Assembly: GCA_002448235.1 (NCBI GenBank)
Contig: DIXF01000011.1
Location: 1 to 64,000 of the forward strand
DNA length: 64,000 nt
Reading direction: 5' to 3'
Source of the DNA: Syntrophaceae bacterium UBA6087
GTDB lineage: Bacteria; Desulfobacterota; Desulfomonilia; UBA1062
A program made the translations under genes and the position numbers. Under the pieces are notes generated by a model, which was not told the origin of the DNA, did no database searches, and was given only the letters and a program-made list of their open reading frames with translations. Below, in pieces: positions 26,379 to 35,547 of the stretch (within the stretch, counting starts at the first letter, position 1; each line of letters starts with the position of its first letter).

Positions 26379-29159
26379 CTATTTCCCCTGCTTCTTCAGC
26401 AGCAGAACCGTCAACGTCTGAATGACGATATACGACAGGATGAGTGCGAAGTAATTCGGCAGAAGCTCAAGGAAGCCGAGACCCTTGGTGAAGGTCCCCA
26501 CGCTGATGTTCAGGAAATAGCGCGCAGGGAATATGACGGACATGATGCTCGCCCCTCCCTCCAGCGAGGTGACCGGAGAGATCAGCCCCGAGAAATCAAA
26601 GGACGGCACCAGGGTGATGACGAAGGATGCCACCAGGGCCGCGATCTGCGTCTGGGTGAAGGTGGATATGAATAACCCGATGCCGGTGCTGGTGATGATA
26701 TAGAGAAGGGCTCCGACGAGAAAGGCGGGCACGCTTCCCTTGAACGGAACCTCGAAGAGGAACACCACCGCGCCTACGAGGATAAAGAAGCTCAGGATAC
26801 TGATTGCGATGTAAGGGGCCTGCTTTCCCCAGAGGAACTCCAGGCGCGTCATGGGGCTGGAGTAAAAGTTCGTGATGGAGCCGAGCTCTTTTTCTCTCAC
26901 CACGCCGATGGCGGTGAGCATGGAAGGCACGAGCACCATGATGACGGCGAGCATCCCGGGCACGATGCTGTAGCGGCTGCGCACCATCTGGTTGTACCAG
27001 TAGCGCGGCTGGACCGTAACGGGAGAGGCGAGGTCGGTCCCTCCCGGCGCTCCCCGTTGAAGGTCTGCCAGATAAAGCAGGTGTGCGGATTCGGCATAGA
27101 GCTTGGAGGTCTCGGCACGGAACGGCATGGTCCCGTCGAGGAGTAACGCCACCTCGGGTGACCGGCCGCGCTTGAGGTCCCGGTCGAACCCGGGCGGGAT
27201 TTCGAGGACCATCTTGTACTGTCCTTTCCGGAATCCGGCATCGATCCCCGAAGGCGATTCCATGGGGGCCTGCTCCCTGAAATAGCGGGTGCCGGAGAAC
27301 GATTCCGTGTAGGCCCTGCTTGACGCCGTCCGGTCGTAATCCAGCGTGCTGAAACGGATGTTCTCGATGTCTATGGAGATGCCGTAGCCGAACACGACCA
27401 GCAGGATCGGCGCGATCACGAAGGAGGTGATCAGGCGTACCGGGTCGCGGAAGAGCTCTACGGTTTCCCTCCTCGCCAGGGCGGCCAGGCGGAAGATGTC
27501 GAAAGTGCGCTTCGGCGCATGGGTCTTTTCTGGAAAGACCATCAGCGGGACGCTCTGTTTTTCCTCTTCGATCTCCGGGATCGTTTCCTTCCTCTTCATA
27601 TCCTCCATCATGCACGCGATAAAGGTCTCTTCGAGCGTCCGGCATTTGCGCTCCCGGATAAGCACATCGGGGCAGTCGCAGGCAAGGACGCAGCCCATGC
27701 TCATGAGCGCTACTCTGTCGCAACGGCTCGCTTCGTTCATGTAGTGGGTGGTTACGAAGATCGTGACATCGTTTTCCCGGGAAAGCTTGATCAGCATCTC
27801 CCAGAAGTGGTCCCGGGCAACCGGATCGACCCCGGACGTCGGCTCGTCGAGGATGAGGATTTCGGGCTCGTGTATGGCCGCCACTGCCAGAGAAAGCCTC
27901 TGTCTGATGCCCAGGGGCAGGCGCTCGGTCTGGTCCTCCATGGATTCGTGCAGGTCGAAGAGGTCGGCCATCTTCAGAACTCTTGACGGGATCTCGGAAG
28001 AAGGGAGGTCGAAGAGGTGGGCATGCATCTCGAGGTTCTGGCGGACCGTGAGCTCGCCGTAAAGCGAGAACATCTGAGACATGTAGCCGATACGCTTGCG
28101 GAGCTCTATGCTCCCGGCCTCGATGGGCTTTCCGAAGAGATAGGCCTCTCCGTGCGTGGGAGGAAGCAGGCCGGTGAGCATCTTCATGGTCGTTGTCTTG
28201 CCGCAGCCGTTGGAGCCGACAAAGCCGAAGATCTCCCCTCTGGGGATCGTGAAAGAGACATCGTTGACGGCGGTAAAGTCCCCGAACAGCTTGGTGAGGT
28301 TCTTCGCCTCGATAGCGGCGCCGTCGCCGGAGGATATCCTCGGCGGAGGGGCAAACGCACGGTGGCCTGTACGGTGCTCCTCGGGCAGAAGTGCGATATA
28401 GGCGTCCTCGATGGTGTCTTTGCCGGTACGGTTTTTCAGTTGCGCGGGCGTTCCGGAGGCGAGGATACGGCCTCCCTCCATCATGACGAGCCAGTCGAGG
28501 TGCTCAGCCTCCTCCATGTAAGCGGTGGCGATGATGATGCTCATCCCTTTGTGGTGAAAGCCCATGTCCTTTACGAGGTCCCAGAACTGGCGCCTCGACA
28601 GGGGATCGACCCCTGTGGTGGGTTCGTCCATGATGAGCAGCTCGGGGTCGTGGATCAGGGCACAGCAGAGGCCGAGCTTCTGCTTCATCCCGCCGGAAAG
28701 ATTTCCTGCAGGCCTGTCGGCAAACGGGGCGAGGCTGGTTGCCTTCAGGAGCCGGCTGATCTTGTCCCCCCGCTCTTCGCTGTTGAGGCCGAAGATACGG
28801 CCGAAAAAGTCCACGTTCTCCCATACCGAAAGCGTGGCGTAGAGGTTTCCGCCCAGCCCCTGCGGGATATAGGCGATCTGGGAGCATACATTCTGGCGGT
28901 GGGAGTGCGACCGCATGTCTCCTCCCAGGACATGGACGCTGCCGGTCTGGATTTTTTTCTGGCCGGCGATGACGCCCAAGAGCGTTGACTTGCCAACGCC
29001 GTCCGGTCCGATGAGCCCGACCTCGCATCCGGAAGGAATGTCCAGATCGATGGTGTGAAGGGCGTGCTTTTTGCCATAGCGGTGGGCAAACCCTTCGATG
29101 GTTACAATCGGCGTGCCGGGGGAAACGGTCCGCGACGTCATTGCAGGGTATTCGGCCAT
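26379..29159 (-). CDS. Fused ABC exporter: two ATPase domains plus permease (RbbA-like)
   Basis: The 926-residue protein carries two nucleotide-binding domains and a C-terminal ABC-2 permease. The first domain (about 12-240) has Walker A GPDGVGKST and signature LSGGMKQ. The second (about 285-500) has Walker A GSNGCGKTT and a degenerate signature LPLGIRQRLSLA, which I recall as usual in RbbA-like proteins. The permease (about 575-926) repeats the single-span, large-loop, five-span plan. RbbA of E. coli was named for ribosome association, but the gene context here indicates export. It overlaps the HlyD gene upstream by 22 bp. Confidence 0.95.
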   Translation of the reverse strand: MAEYPAMTSRTVSPGTPIVTIEGFAHRYGKKHALHTIDLDIPSGCEVGLIGPDGVGKSTLLGVIAGQKKIQTGSVHVLGGDMRSHSHRQNVCSQIAYIPQGLGGNLYATLSVWENVDFFGRIFGLNSEERGDKISRLLKATSLAPFADRPAGNLSGGMKQKLGLCCALIHDPELLIMDEPTTGVDPLSRRQFWDLVKDMGFHHKGMSIIIATAYMEEAEHLDWLVMMEGGRILASGTPAQLKNRTGKDTIEDAYIALLPEEHRTGHRAFAPPPRISSGDGAAIEAKNLTKLFGDFTAVNDVSFTIPRGEIFGFVGSNGCGKTTTMKMLTGLLPPTHGEAYLFGKPIEAGSIELRKRIGYMSQMFSLYGELTVRQNLEMHAHLFDLPSSEIPSRVLKMADLFDLHESMEDQTERLPLGIRQRLSLAVAAIHEPEILILDEPTSGVDPVARDHFWEMLIKLSRENDVTIFVTTHYMNEASRCDRVALMSMGCVLACDCPDVLIRERKCRTLEETFIACMMEDMKRKETIPEIEEEKQSVPLMVFPEKTHAPKRTFDIFRLAALARRETVELFRDPVRLITSFVIAPILLVVFGYGISIDIENIRFSTLDYDRTASSRAYTESFSGTRYFREQAPMESPSGIDAGFRKGQYKMVLEIPPGFDRDLKRGRSPEVALLLDGTMPFRAETSKLYAESAHLLYLADLQRGAPGGTDLASPVTVQPRYWYNQMVRSRYSIVPGMLAVIMVLVPSMLTAIGVVREKELGSITNFYSSPMTRLEFLWGKQAPYIAISILSFFILVGAVVFLFEVPFKGSVPAFLVGALLYIITSTGIGLFISTFTQTQIAALVASFVITLVPSFDFSGLISPVTSLEGGASIMSVIFPARYFLNISVGTFTKGLGFLELLPNYFALILSYIVIQTLTVLLLKKQGK

Positions 29160-30109
29160 TGTACCCCATTGTCCAGGCGGACGTATGCAACGCCCGGTAT
29201 TCCGGGCTTCAAGCGGGGATCGGTTTTCCCGTCGATCCGGACCTTGACCCTGAAGACGAGCTTCTGGCGCTCTTCTGACGCTTCCACCTCCTTGGGGGTG
29301 AACTGTGCCTTCTCGGACACATACGTTACCTGTGCGGGGATCGGATTTTCGGGGAAGGCATCGAGCACGACCTTGGCCTCGGCGCCTATGGCAACTTTGC
29401 CTGCCATGCTCTCCGGGAGGAAGATGTTCATATACATGTCATCGAGGCAGATCACGGTGAGGACCTTTCCGCCGCCGGGAAGCACCTCTCCCGGCTCTGC
29501 AAGGCGGGACTGGACCCTCCCGTTGCAGTAGGTCCTCAAGATACAATCGTCGATCTCTGTCTTCAGTCGCTCGGTCTGCGCCGTTGCCGCTTCGATGGCT
29601 GCCTCGGCCTCGGCCACTTTCGATTGAAGGCCCGAGTATTCGGCCGTGTACGCCTGCTTGAGCGTTTCATCCCGGTCGAACTGCTGCTGCGTAGAAATAC
29701 CTTTTGCAAAGAGATTCTTCGACCGGTCAAGTTCCTTGGAGGCCAGCGTTACCCTGTTCCGGCATTCTTCCACCTTTGCGATGGCGCTCAGGCGGGCCCC
29801 CTTTGCCCTTCTGACCTCGGCCTCGGCCTGCCGCAGCATCGCCTGGAGCGTGCTGATATCCATGTTGGCCAGCACCTGATTCTCCGTGACGAGATCGCCC
29901 TCTTTTACGAGGACATCGTACAGGCGGCCGGGTATGCATGTGGCAATGTCCACCTCGGTTGCCTCGACCCGGCCGTTCCCCATGGCGAATCCTTCAGGGA
30001 CAGCGGCCTTATCCTGATGGTAAAAGATCTGAAAAGCGAGGGCTCCAAGAAGAACGATGAGGACCGCTGCAAGGGCAGCCCTTTTGATAAACCTCCCGAT
30101 ATCAGCCAT
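29138..30109 (-). CDS. HlyD-family membrane-fusion protein (YhiI-like)
   Basis: The protein has one N-terminal membrane anchor (about residues 8-26), a lipoyl-like segment VEATEVDIATCIPGRLYDV, a long coiled-coil hairpin (about 75-195), and the return lipoyl/beta-barrel part. It would span the periplasm between the ABC exporter and an outer-membrane channel. I start it at the ATG at 30109, because AAAGGGAG lies 5 bp upstream; a GTG two codons earlier overlaps that site. It is the first gene of the ABC export operon after the TetR gene. Confidence 0.94.
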   Translation of the reverse strand: MADIGRFIKRAALAAVLIVLLGALAFQIFYHQDKAAVPEGFAMGNGRVEATEVDIATCIPGRLYDVLVKEGDLVTENQVLANMDISTLQAMLRQAEAEVRRAKGARLSAIAKVEECRNRVTLASKELDRSKNLFAKGISTQQQFDRDETLKQAYTAEYSGLQSKVAEAEAAIEAATAQTERLKTEIDDCILRTYCNGRVQSRLAEPGEVLPGGGKVLTVICLDDMYMNIFLPESMAGKVAIGAEAKVVLDAFPENPIPAQVTYVSEKAQFTPKEVEASEERQKLVFRVKVRIDGKTDPRLKPGIPGVAYVRLDNGVQWPNTLQ

Positions 30110-30185
30110 AAACACTCCCTTTCATGAAAGCAGCATCCCGGCAGTTCCTGGCAGGGCCGTCTTTGAGAATGAGGCCGAACCGTTG

Positions 30186-30767
30186 TCAGTGAGGCTGCTG
30201 GTTTCTTCTCAAACCGTTCACCAGGCAATCCATCGCGGACTGGAAAGCCGTTTCAAATTTTTCTCCGGTGCACCCCGAGCGGTAATAATGAAGGACAATG
30301 CCTTCGGCCAGGTCCAGGACGAATTCCGGGGATACATCATCACGCATCACGCCTTTCGCGATCCCTTTCAGGATAAAGGCGTTCAGAGACGTATAAATCT
30401 CTTTCTGTGCCGCCCTGACATTTTTTTCCAGGGCCGGGTATTCCAGGTAAATACTGGGGATAACATAATCGAAGTTGTCCTTGACCAGATCGGCAAAACG
30501 TTTCGTTATCCGGCTCACCGCCTTTTCATAATCCTCTTCCTCGTCCAGAATCTGCTCGATCTGGACGAGATCTTCCCGCATCTTGGAGAGGATCACCTCT
30601 TCGAGGAGCCTTTCCTTGGATACGATGATCTTGTAGAGGGTATTCTTCGCAAGGCCTGCTTCCTGGGCCAGGAGGTCCATATTCCAGCCTTTGAGGCCGC
30701 GCTTTCTCAGGAGCTCACGGGTGGTCAAGATTACCCTGTCTCTGATATCCGCATTCGAAACCTTCAT
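30186..30767 (-). CDS. TetR-family regulator of the ABC export operon
   Basis: The 193-residue protein has a TetR-type N-terminal DNA-binding domain with RDRVILTTRELLRKRGLKGW and LAQEAGLAKNTLYKIIVSKE, and a helical C-terminal domain with a short R/Q/P/H tail. It is the first gene of the minus-strand run leading to the HlyD-ABC genes, 76 bp upstream of them. A perfect 8-bp palindrome lies just before its start codon, suggesting self-repression. The ligand is unknown. Confidence 0.92.
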   Translation of the reverse strand: MKVSNADIRDRVILTTRELLRKRGLKGWNMDLLAQEAGLAKNTLYKIIVSKERLLEEVILSKMREDLVQIEQILDEEEDYEKAVSRITKRFADLVKDNFDYVIPSIYLEYPALEKNVRAAQKEIYTSLNAFILKGIAKGVMRDDVSPEFVLDLAEGIVLHYYRSGCTGEKFETAFQSAMDCLVNGLRRNQQPH

Positions 30768-30774
30768 AACAACC

Positions 30775-30800
30775 TATACTAAATGAACTATATTAGTATA
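30775..30800. promoter_or_regulatory. Palindromic candidate TetR operator
   Basis: TATACTAA and TTAGTATA form a perfect 8-bp inverted repeat with a 10-base spacer. It begins 8 bp upstream of the TetR start codon, within the probable promoter and leader, a position fitting an operator for that regulator. Confidence 0.6.
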
Positions 30801-30820
30801 AATAAATTATTCCCACGGAT

Positions 30821-30856
30821 CCGTCAATGGGTAATGGGAGGAATACTCATTGACGG
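30821..30856. repeat. Inverted repeat CCGTCAATG / CATTGACGG
   Basis: Two perfect 9-bp arms are separated by 18 bases in the intergenic region between the TetR gene (minus) and the DUF4382 gene (plus). It may be a second regulatory site or a hairpin; function is not evident. Confidence 0.4.
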
Positions 30857-31048
30857 AAAACAACATAATTCAGTGTATGCAAAAGGGCTTTCTCCAAAAA
30901 TGTAACAATACAGACAAATAATGTATTTTTTTATTTCCTCTTTCAAGAATCGTCGGCCCCCAAAGGCGTTTCCGGGACAGGAAACCGGTGTGCACGGTTA
31001 TTGCTAATGCTTTGGGTATCTTACAATTTACGAGGAGAATGAAGAGTC

Positions 31049-32167
31049 ATGACAATGAGATCGAGAGCGGTTTTCCTTGTTTTTCTGCTTGCGGGAGTGT
31101 TCGTTTCCGCGTGCGGCGGCAGTTCGTCGGATTCGACCGGGTCGTTATCGTTGGGTCTTTCCGATGCTGCATCGAGTGATTACAAAGCGGTGTATGTCAC
31201 CATCAAGGAGGTGCAGGCTCACCGGGGCGAGGATGGCGAAGGTGTCTGGTATGTCGTTGCAACCCCGAATAAAACCTACAACCTCCTTCATCTGGTAAAC
31301 GGGGTGATAGAGCAGTTGGGGCTTTCTTCCCTCGAGACCGGCACCTACACCCAGATGAGACTGATCATCGGCACAGAAGCGGAGAACGGTTCGAATATCC
31401 TGGGGCAAACCCATCCGCATGCAAATTACTTTATCGACGGCCTGAACGGCATCCACGAGCTGCGTGTGCCGAGCGGATACAATACGGGCATCAAGCTCGT
31501 CCATCAGTTCGGGATTGTGGAAGGGCTTACCACAGAGCTCATCCTGGATTTCGATGTGGAAAGGTCCATCGTGAAAGCGGGCAATAGCGGAAACTGGCAG
31601 CTCAAGCCGACCATCAAGGTCATGGGCACGATCAACAAGGCTGTTTTGAGCGGGGTCATCACCGACGAGGCAGGCTCTCCGATTCAGGGGGCGCGGGTGA
31701 GCGCCCAGAAGTTCGACCAGGAGACCAATGAGGCGGTTATTCACGGGTCGACGCTCACGACCGATACCGGAGAATATCTGATGTATCTCGATTCGGACCT
31801 CTATACGGTCGTTGCCTACAAAGACGGTTATTCGCCCGAGTGCGCACTCGTCATGACGGGAAGCAACGAGTACTTCGAGCAGTCGTTCGGCCTGCCCGCA
31901 TCGGCAATGGGAATAATCACCTGCAACGTCGCCATACCGGCGGGAGCACAGGACCAGGTCGTCGGTATCCACTTTCTGAGGGCGCCTGCGTGCGATGACG
32001 CCAATCTGATCGAGGTTAAGACAGTGAACGTTTCGCAGACCGGGTCATACCAGGTCGATCTGCCCACAGGGGAGTATGTAGTCGTTGCCTCTGACGGCAC
32101 CACGAAGCTGCCGGGCCAGGCTGCGGCCACCGGAAGCGCCGTGACCCTGAGCTTTACGAGCATGTAA
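31049..32167 (+). CDS. DUF4382 lipoprotein with carboxypeptidase-regulatory-like domain
   Basis: A signal peptide ends in the lipobox VSAC, followed by a serine/glycine-rich linker. Residues about 31-175 look like a DUF4382 domain (TGSLSLGLSDA, AVYVTIKEVQAHRG), which is common in secreted proteins of sediment bacteria and has no known function. Residues about 197-265 resemble a carboxypeptidase-regulatory-like beta-sandwich (LSGVITDEAGSPIQGARVSA), and another beta-rich domain ends the protein. It is probably a surface or periplasmic binding protein. ACGAGGAGAATGAAGAGTC precedes the ATG. A small gene follows 17 bp downstream. Confidence 0.82.
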   Translation: MTMRSRAVFLVFLLAGVFVSACGGSSSDSTGSLSLGLSDAASSDYKAVYVTIKEVQAHRGEDGEGVWYVVATPNKTYNLLHLVNGVIEQLGLSSLETGTYTQMRLIIGTEAENGSNILGQTHPHANYFIDGLNGIHELRVPSGYNTGIKLVHQFGIVEGLTTELILDFDVERSIVKAGNSGNWQLKPTIKVMGTINKAVLSGVITDEAGSPIQGARVSAQKFDQETNEAVIHGSTLTTDTGEYLMYLDSDLYTVVAYKDGYSPECALVMTGSNEYFEQSFGLPASAMGIITCNVAIPAGAQDQVVGIHFLRAPACDDANLIEVKTVNVSQTGSYQVDLPTGEYVVVASDGTTKLPGQAAATGSAVTLSFTSM

Positions 32168-32184
32168 CGAAAGGATGATAACAC

Positions 32185-32391
32185 ATGGAATGGTATGTTC
32201 TGAGGACAACATTTACGCGCAGGGAAAGATCGCCTGTGCGGTTCGTCAAGGAAAAGCACGCCGGGCCTTTCGACAGCGTGCGGGATGCGCAGGCGGTCGC
32301 CAAGAGGGAAAACGCCCTGAGCGCGACGAGAAACGTATCCTATGTTGTCGGAACCAGGGGTGACATAGGGGTGCACGGTATTATTACGTGA
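32185..32391 (+). CDS. Small protein of unknown function (68 residues)
   Basis: The ATG is preceded by AAAGGATG. The encoded protein begins MEWYVLRTTF and is basic, with no membrane span and no recognised motif. It lies 17 bp after the DUF4382 gene and immediately before a strong terminator, so it is probably real and co-transcribed. I cannot assign a family. Confidence 0.55.
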   Translation: MEWYVLRTTFTRRERSPVRFVKEKHAGPFDSVRDAQAVAKRENALSATRNVSYVVGTRGDIGVHGIIT

Positions 32392-32427
32392 CCCGTTGAT
32401 ACGAGAGAGGACTTTCTTAAAAAAAAG

Positions 32428-32478
32428 AAAAACCCGGAGCAGCTTTTTACGGTATGCAAAAAGCTGCTCCGGGTTTTT
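32428..32478. terminator. Strong bidirectional terminator
   Basis: A perfect 21-bp stem (32428-32448 with 32458-32478) with a 9-base loop has A5 on one side and T5 on the other. It therefore ends in a T-run on both strands. It lies between the convergent small gene (plus) and the S1-repeat gene (minus) and probably ends both transcripts. Confidence 0.9.
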
Positions 32479-32509
32479 AGTGTATTTCCCGGCTCTTCGG
32501 GGAAAGCCT

Positions 32510-33946
32510 TTATTTCTTCTTCTTGAGCGCCTGCTGAAGCTTATCGCCGAGAGAGCTCATGGTCTGCTTCGTATCGCCCGAGAAGGTCTTCCAGTCGTCT
32601 TCGTCCCGGGAATCGCCGGGGCCCAGGGTGAGCTTGCGCTGATCCTTGTCGACTGCCTCGATGACCACAGCGATGCTGTCGCCCGCCTGTTTTTTCTCAA
32701 CGGCGGCAGGGTCGCTGAATTTGGCAATCCTGGATTTGGGGAGCAAGCCGGTAATGCCCGGCTCCAGCGTTATGAAATAGCCGAATTTTTCCTTCTTCTC
32801 GATGGTGCCCTCGATTTTCTGGCCGACTCTGTACCTGTCCGAAACGCCTATCCAGGGGTCTCCTTCGGCATCCTTCATGCTTAAAGATATCTTCCGGTTC
32901 TCGGAACTGATCTCCTTGACCATGACCTCGATACGGTCTCCGACAGAGACCATGTCCTGGGTTTTCGACACTCTTTTCAGGTAGCTCATTTCAGAGATGT
33001 GGACCAGCCCTTCGATCCCGGGCTCGATCTCGACGAACACGCCGTAGTCCATGCACCGCATGACCGTTCCCATGAGCTTGTCGCCGTACTTGTATCTGGC
33101 CTGCACCGTGTTCCACGGGTCGTCTCCCACCTGCTTCATGGACAGGGATATCTTCCGGCTGTCGCCCCCGGCATTCTCGATCCCGATGACCTTGACCGTG
33201 ATCTCGTCGCCTGCGTGAAGGATCTCTTCGGGGCTCCCCAGCCTGGACCAGCTCATCTCGGATATGTGCACCATGCCTTCGATCCCGGGGCTGATCTCGA
33301 CGAAAGCCCCGTACGGCATGATCCTGCTTACCCTGCCCGTGCTCACCGTGCCCACGGTAAGAGTGGAGATGAATGCCTCTTTCGATTCGGCCTGCTCCTG
33401 CTCCAGGAGCACCCGGCGGGAGAGCACGATATTTTTGCCGCCTTCTGCAAACTCGGTGATGAGAAAGCGGAAAGACTTCCCGACATAATCCTCCGGCGTC
33501 TTTACATAGATCGTATCGATCTGACTCACCGGACAGAAGGCCCTTCTCTTGACAACCTCGACGCTGAAACCGCCTTTGCAGGTTTCCGCTATGCGGCCTT
33601 CGACAGGCAGGCGGTTGCTGTAGGCGTCCTTGAGCTGATCGATGCCGCCGGCTCCGGTCAGTGCCCGCGAGAGCCTGATCTCGCCGTGGCGGATAGCTAC
33701 TACGTAGAGATCGATGGTGTCTCCCACCGCGTACGGCAGATCTTTGCCTTCTTCCACGAGTTCGGCGATATCCACCACGCCGTCCATCTTGCTGCCCGTA
33801 TCGACGAACACGCTTTCCTTGCCGATGGAGATGATCTTTCCATGGATCTTGTCGCCGACCCTGACTGAAGCGTTGCTCTCAGTGCCGTAAGAATCGAGCA
33901 GCTCTTTCATTGAGAGTTGTTTCTCGTTGTTTTCTGAATCCGACAT
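32510..33946 (-). CDS. S1 RNA-binding repeat protein (ribosomal protein S1-like)
   Basis: The 478-residue protein is built of five S1 repeats, starting at about residues 31, 113, 199, 285 and 374. The strands read, for example, GTVSTGRVSRIMPYGAFVEI, then GIEGMVHISEMSW and KISLSMKQV. Repeats 3-5 are closest to the RNA-binding consensus; 1 and 2 are more divergent, as in ribosomal S1, whose first repeats bind the ribosome. It may be S1 itself (E. coli S1 has six repeats, several phyla fewer) or an S1 paralogue. GGGGAGGAAAAGGG precedes the ATG. It is a single gene ended by a strong terminator. Confidence 0.88.
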   Translation of the reverse strand: MSDSENNEKQLSMKELLDSYGTESNASVRVGDKIHGKIISIGKESVFVDTGSKMDGVVDIAELVEEGKDLPYAVGDTIDLYVVAIRHGEIRLSRALTGAGGIDQLKDAYSNRLPVEGRIAETCKGGFSVEVVKRRAFCPVSQIDTIYVKTPEDYVGKSFRFLITEFAEGGKNIVLSRRVLLEQEQAESKEAFISTLTVGTVSTGRVSRIMPYGAFVEISPGIEGMVHISEMSWSRLGSPEEILHAGDEITVKVIGIENAGGDSRKISLSMKQVGDDPWNTVQARYKYGDKLMGTVMRCMDYGVFVEIEPGIEGLVHISEMSYLKRVSKTQDMVSVGDRIEVMVKEISSENRKISLSMKDAEGDPWIGVSDRYRVGQKIEGTIEKKEKFGYFITLEPGITGLLPKSRIAKFSDPAAVEKKQAGDSIAVVIEAVDKDQRKLTLGPGDSRDEDDWKTFSGDTKQTMSSLGDKLQQALKKKK

Positions 33947-34030
33947 CCCTTTTCCTCCCCATACCTCCGTGAAGTGACGCGATCCTATAGAAATTTATCG
34001 AATGAGTAAATAAAAAATGTTCGTACAAGC

Positions 34031-34074
34031 AGGCCTCCTTGGATCATGGCGAAGGAGGCCTTTGCACAAAGGCC
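34031..34074 (-). terminator. Overlapping hairpins downstream of paaK
   Basis: AGGCCTCCTT (34031-34040) pairs with AAGGAGGCCT (34052-34061). GGCCTTTG (34057-34064) can instead pair with CAAAGGCC (34067-34074). The two stems share bases and exclude each other. They lie 15 bp after the paaK stop and are a probable terminator, although the T-run is some distance away. Confidence 0.5.
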
Positions 34075-34088
34075 TTAAAGCCCGTTTA

Positions 34089-35378
34089 TTACAGCGTGCG
34101 ATTGTCTATCACGCGGATCGCCTTGCCCTCGGCGACCGGGATGCTCCCTGGTTCGCAGAGGTCTACGTCCGGCGTAATGAGGATCTCATCCCTGAGCTCA
34201 CGGACGATCCTGCTCCTGAGGCGTTCGAGGCCTTTGTATGCGTCGACGTTCAGGGCAGGGTCGATTTCCGCCCGGACGATCATGTGGTCGTTGTGGCCTT
34301 TCTGCTCCAGGATGATCTGGTAGTTGCGCCCCACTCCCGGTATGCCGATGAGGACGGCCTCGATCTGCATGGGAAAGATGTTCACCCCTTTTAAGATCAT
34401 CATATCGTCGCTCCGGCCCGTAATGCGCTCGATTCTCATATGGGTCCTTCCGCAGGCGCATGTTTCGGGCATGACTGAGGTGAGATCCTTGGTCCGGTAG
34501 CGGATGATAGGCATGGCCTCGCGGCAGAGCGTGGTGATGAGGAGCTCTCCCCTGGCGCCGTATGGGAGGGGCTCCAGGGTGTCGGGGTCGACGATCTCCA
34601 CGAAAAAGGCGTCTTCCCAGATGTGCATCCCGCACTTCTGGGGGCACTCGAAGGCCACGCCAGGGCCGTTCATCTCGGAGAGGCCGTAGGAGTTGAACGC
34701 CTGGATACCGAAGAAATCCTCCACCTTGCCCCGCGTTTCTTCCGAGTGCGGCTCTGCGCCCAAGATGGCGTACTTGAGATCCGGGAACTCCTTCCTGGGG
34801 TCGATGCCCTGGGATTGGAGGGAATCTGCGAGGTGAAGTGCATAGCTCGGGATGACGTGGATGGCAGTGGTTTTGAAATCTTTCATGAATTTCAGCTGGC
34901 GCTTGGTGTTGCCGGGGCCGGAGGGGATGGTAAGGCAGCCTAAACGCTCGGCGCCGTAGTGCAGGCCGAGCCCTCCGGTAAAGAGACCGTAGCCGATCAT
35001 GTTCTGGAACACATGATTCTTCCGCATGCCCATCATATAGAGGCAGCGGGTTACGAGCTCGGTCCACCGGTCGATGTCGCCGAAGCTGTGGTACACGACC
35101 GTGGGAATGCCGGTGGTCCCGGAAGAGGAATGGAGCCTCACCACTTCGTCGAGAGAAGTGCTTATCATGCCGTAGGGATAGGCATCCCGCAAGTCCTGTT
35201 TCGTGGTGACGGGGAGTTTGCGTATATCGCTCAAATCCTGAATGGATAAGTCTCCGATGCCTTTGTCCCGGTAGAACGGGGAGCGGGAGGCCCATGCAAG
35301 GGTCTGTTTGAGGCGTGCAAGCTGAAGCTTTTTCAGGGTGTCTTTTTCAATGCACTCATGGTCTTTATTCCAGTACAC
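34089..35378 (-). CDS. paaK: Phenylacetate-CoA ligase (PaaK family)
   Basis: This AMP-forming ligase activates phenylacetate or a related aromatic acid to the CoA thioester. The nucleotide-binding motif LHSSSGTTGIPTVV is clear. The C-terminal domain holds LITTLCREAMPIIRYRTKDLT and GRSDDMMILKGVNIFPMQIE. I choose a GTG start at 35378: GGAGGG lies 5 bp upstream, and the protein then begins V-Y-W-N-K like other PaaK proteins. A longer frame from 35429 has no ribosome site. In anaerobes such enzymes often pair with indolepyruvate or phenylpyruvate ferredoxin oxidoreductases, and such an operon lies 3.5 kb away. Substrate is inferred. Confidence 0.92.
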   Translation of the reverse strand: MYWNKDHECIEKDTLKKLQLARLKQTLAWASRSPFYRDKGIGDLSIQDLSDIRKLPVTTKQDLRDAYPYGMISTSLDEVVRLHSSSGTTGIPTVVYHSFGDIDRWTELVTRCLYMMGMRKNHVFQNMIGYGLFTGGLGLHYGAERLGCLTIPSGPGNTKRQLKFMKDFKTTAIHVIPSYALHLADSLQSQGIDPRKEFPDLKYAILGAEPHSEETRGKVEDFFGIQAFNSYGLSEMNGPGVAFECPQKCGMHIWEDAFFVEIVDPDTLEPLPYGARGELLITTLCREAMPIIRYRTKDLTSVMPETCACGRTHMRIERITGRSDDMMILKGVNIFPMQIEAVLIGIPGVGRNYQIILEQKGHNDHMIVRAEIDPALNVDAYKGLERLRSRIVRELRDEILITPDVDLCEPGSIPVAEGKAIRVIDNRTL

Positions 35379-35488
35379 GTATCCCTCCGGTAAAAGAGAT
35401 TGGACTATGGATTCACCTAGGCTTATCACGGATATGTGCAGGATGTCAATTTACACCGGCCGTTAAAGCCAGGGGAAAAGCACACACG

Positions 35489-35516
35489 AAAACATGCCCC
35501 GGTTTCCCGGGGCATG
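35489..35516 (-). terminator. Terminator after secG
   Basis: CATGCCCCGG and CCGGGGCATG form a perfect 10-bp stem with a 4-base loop, followed on the minus strand by TTTT. It lies about 30 bp after the secG stop and probably ends the pgk-tpiA-secG transcript. Confidence 0.8.
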
Positions 35517-35547
35517 GATATGAATGATTTAAGAAGAGGGGTCGCCC

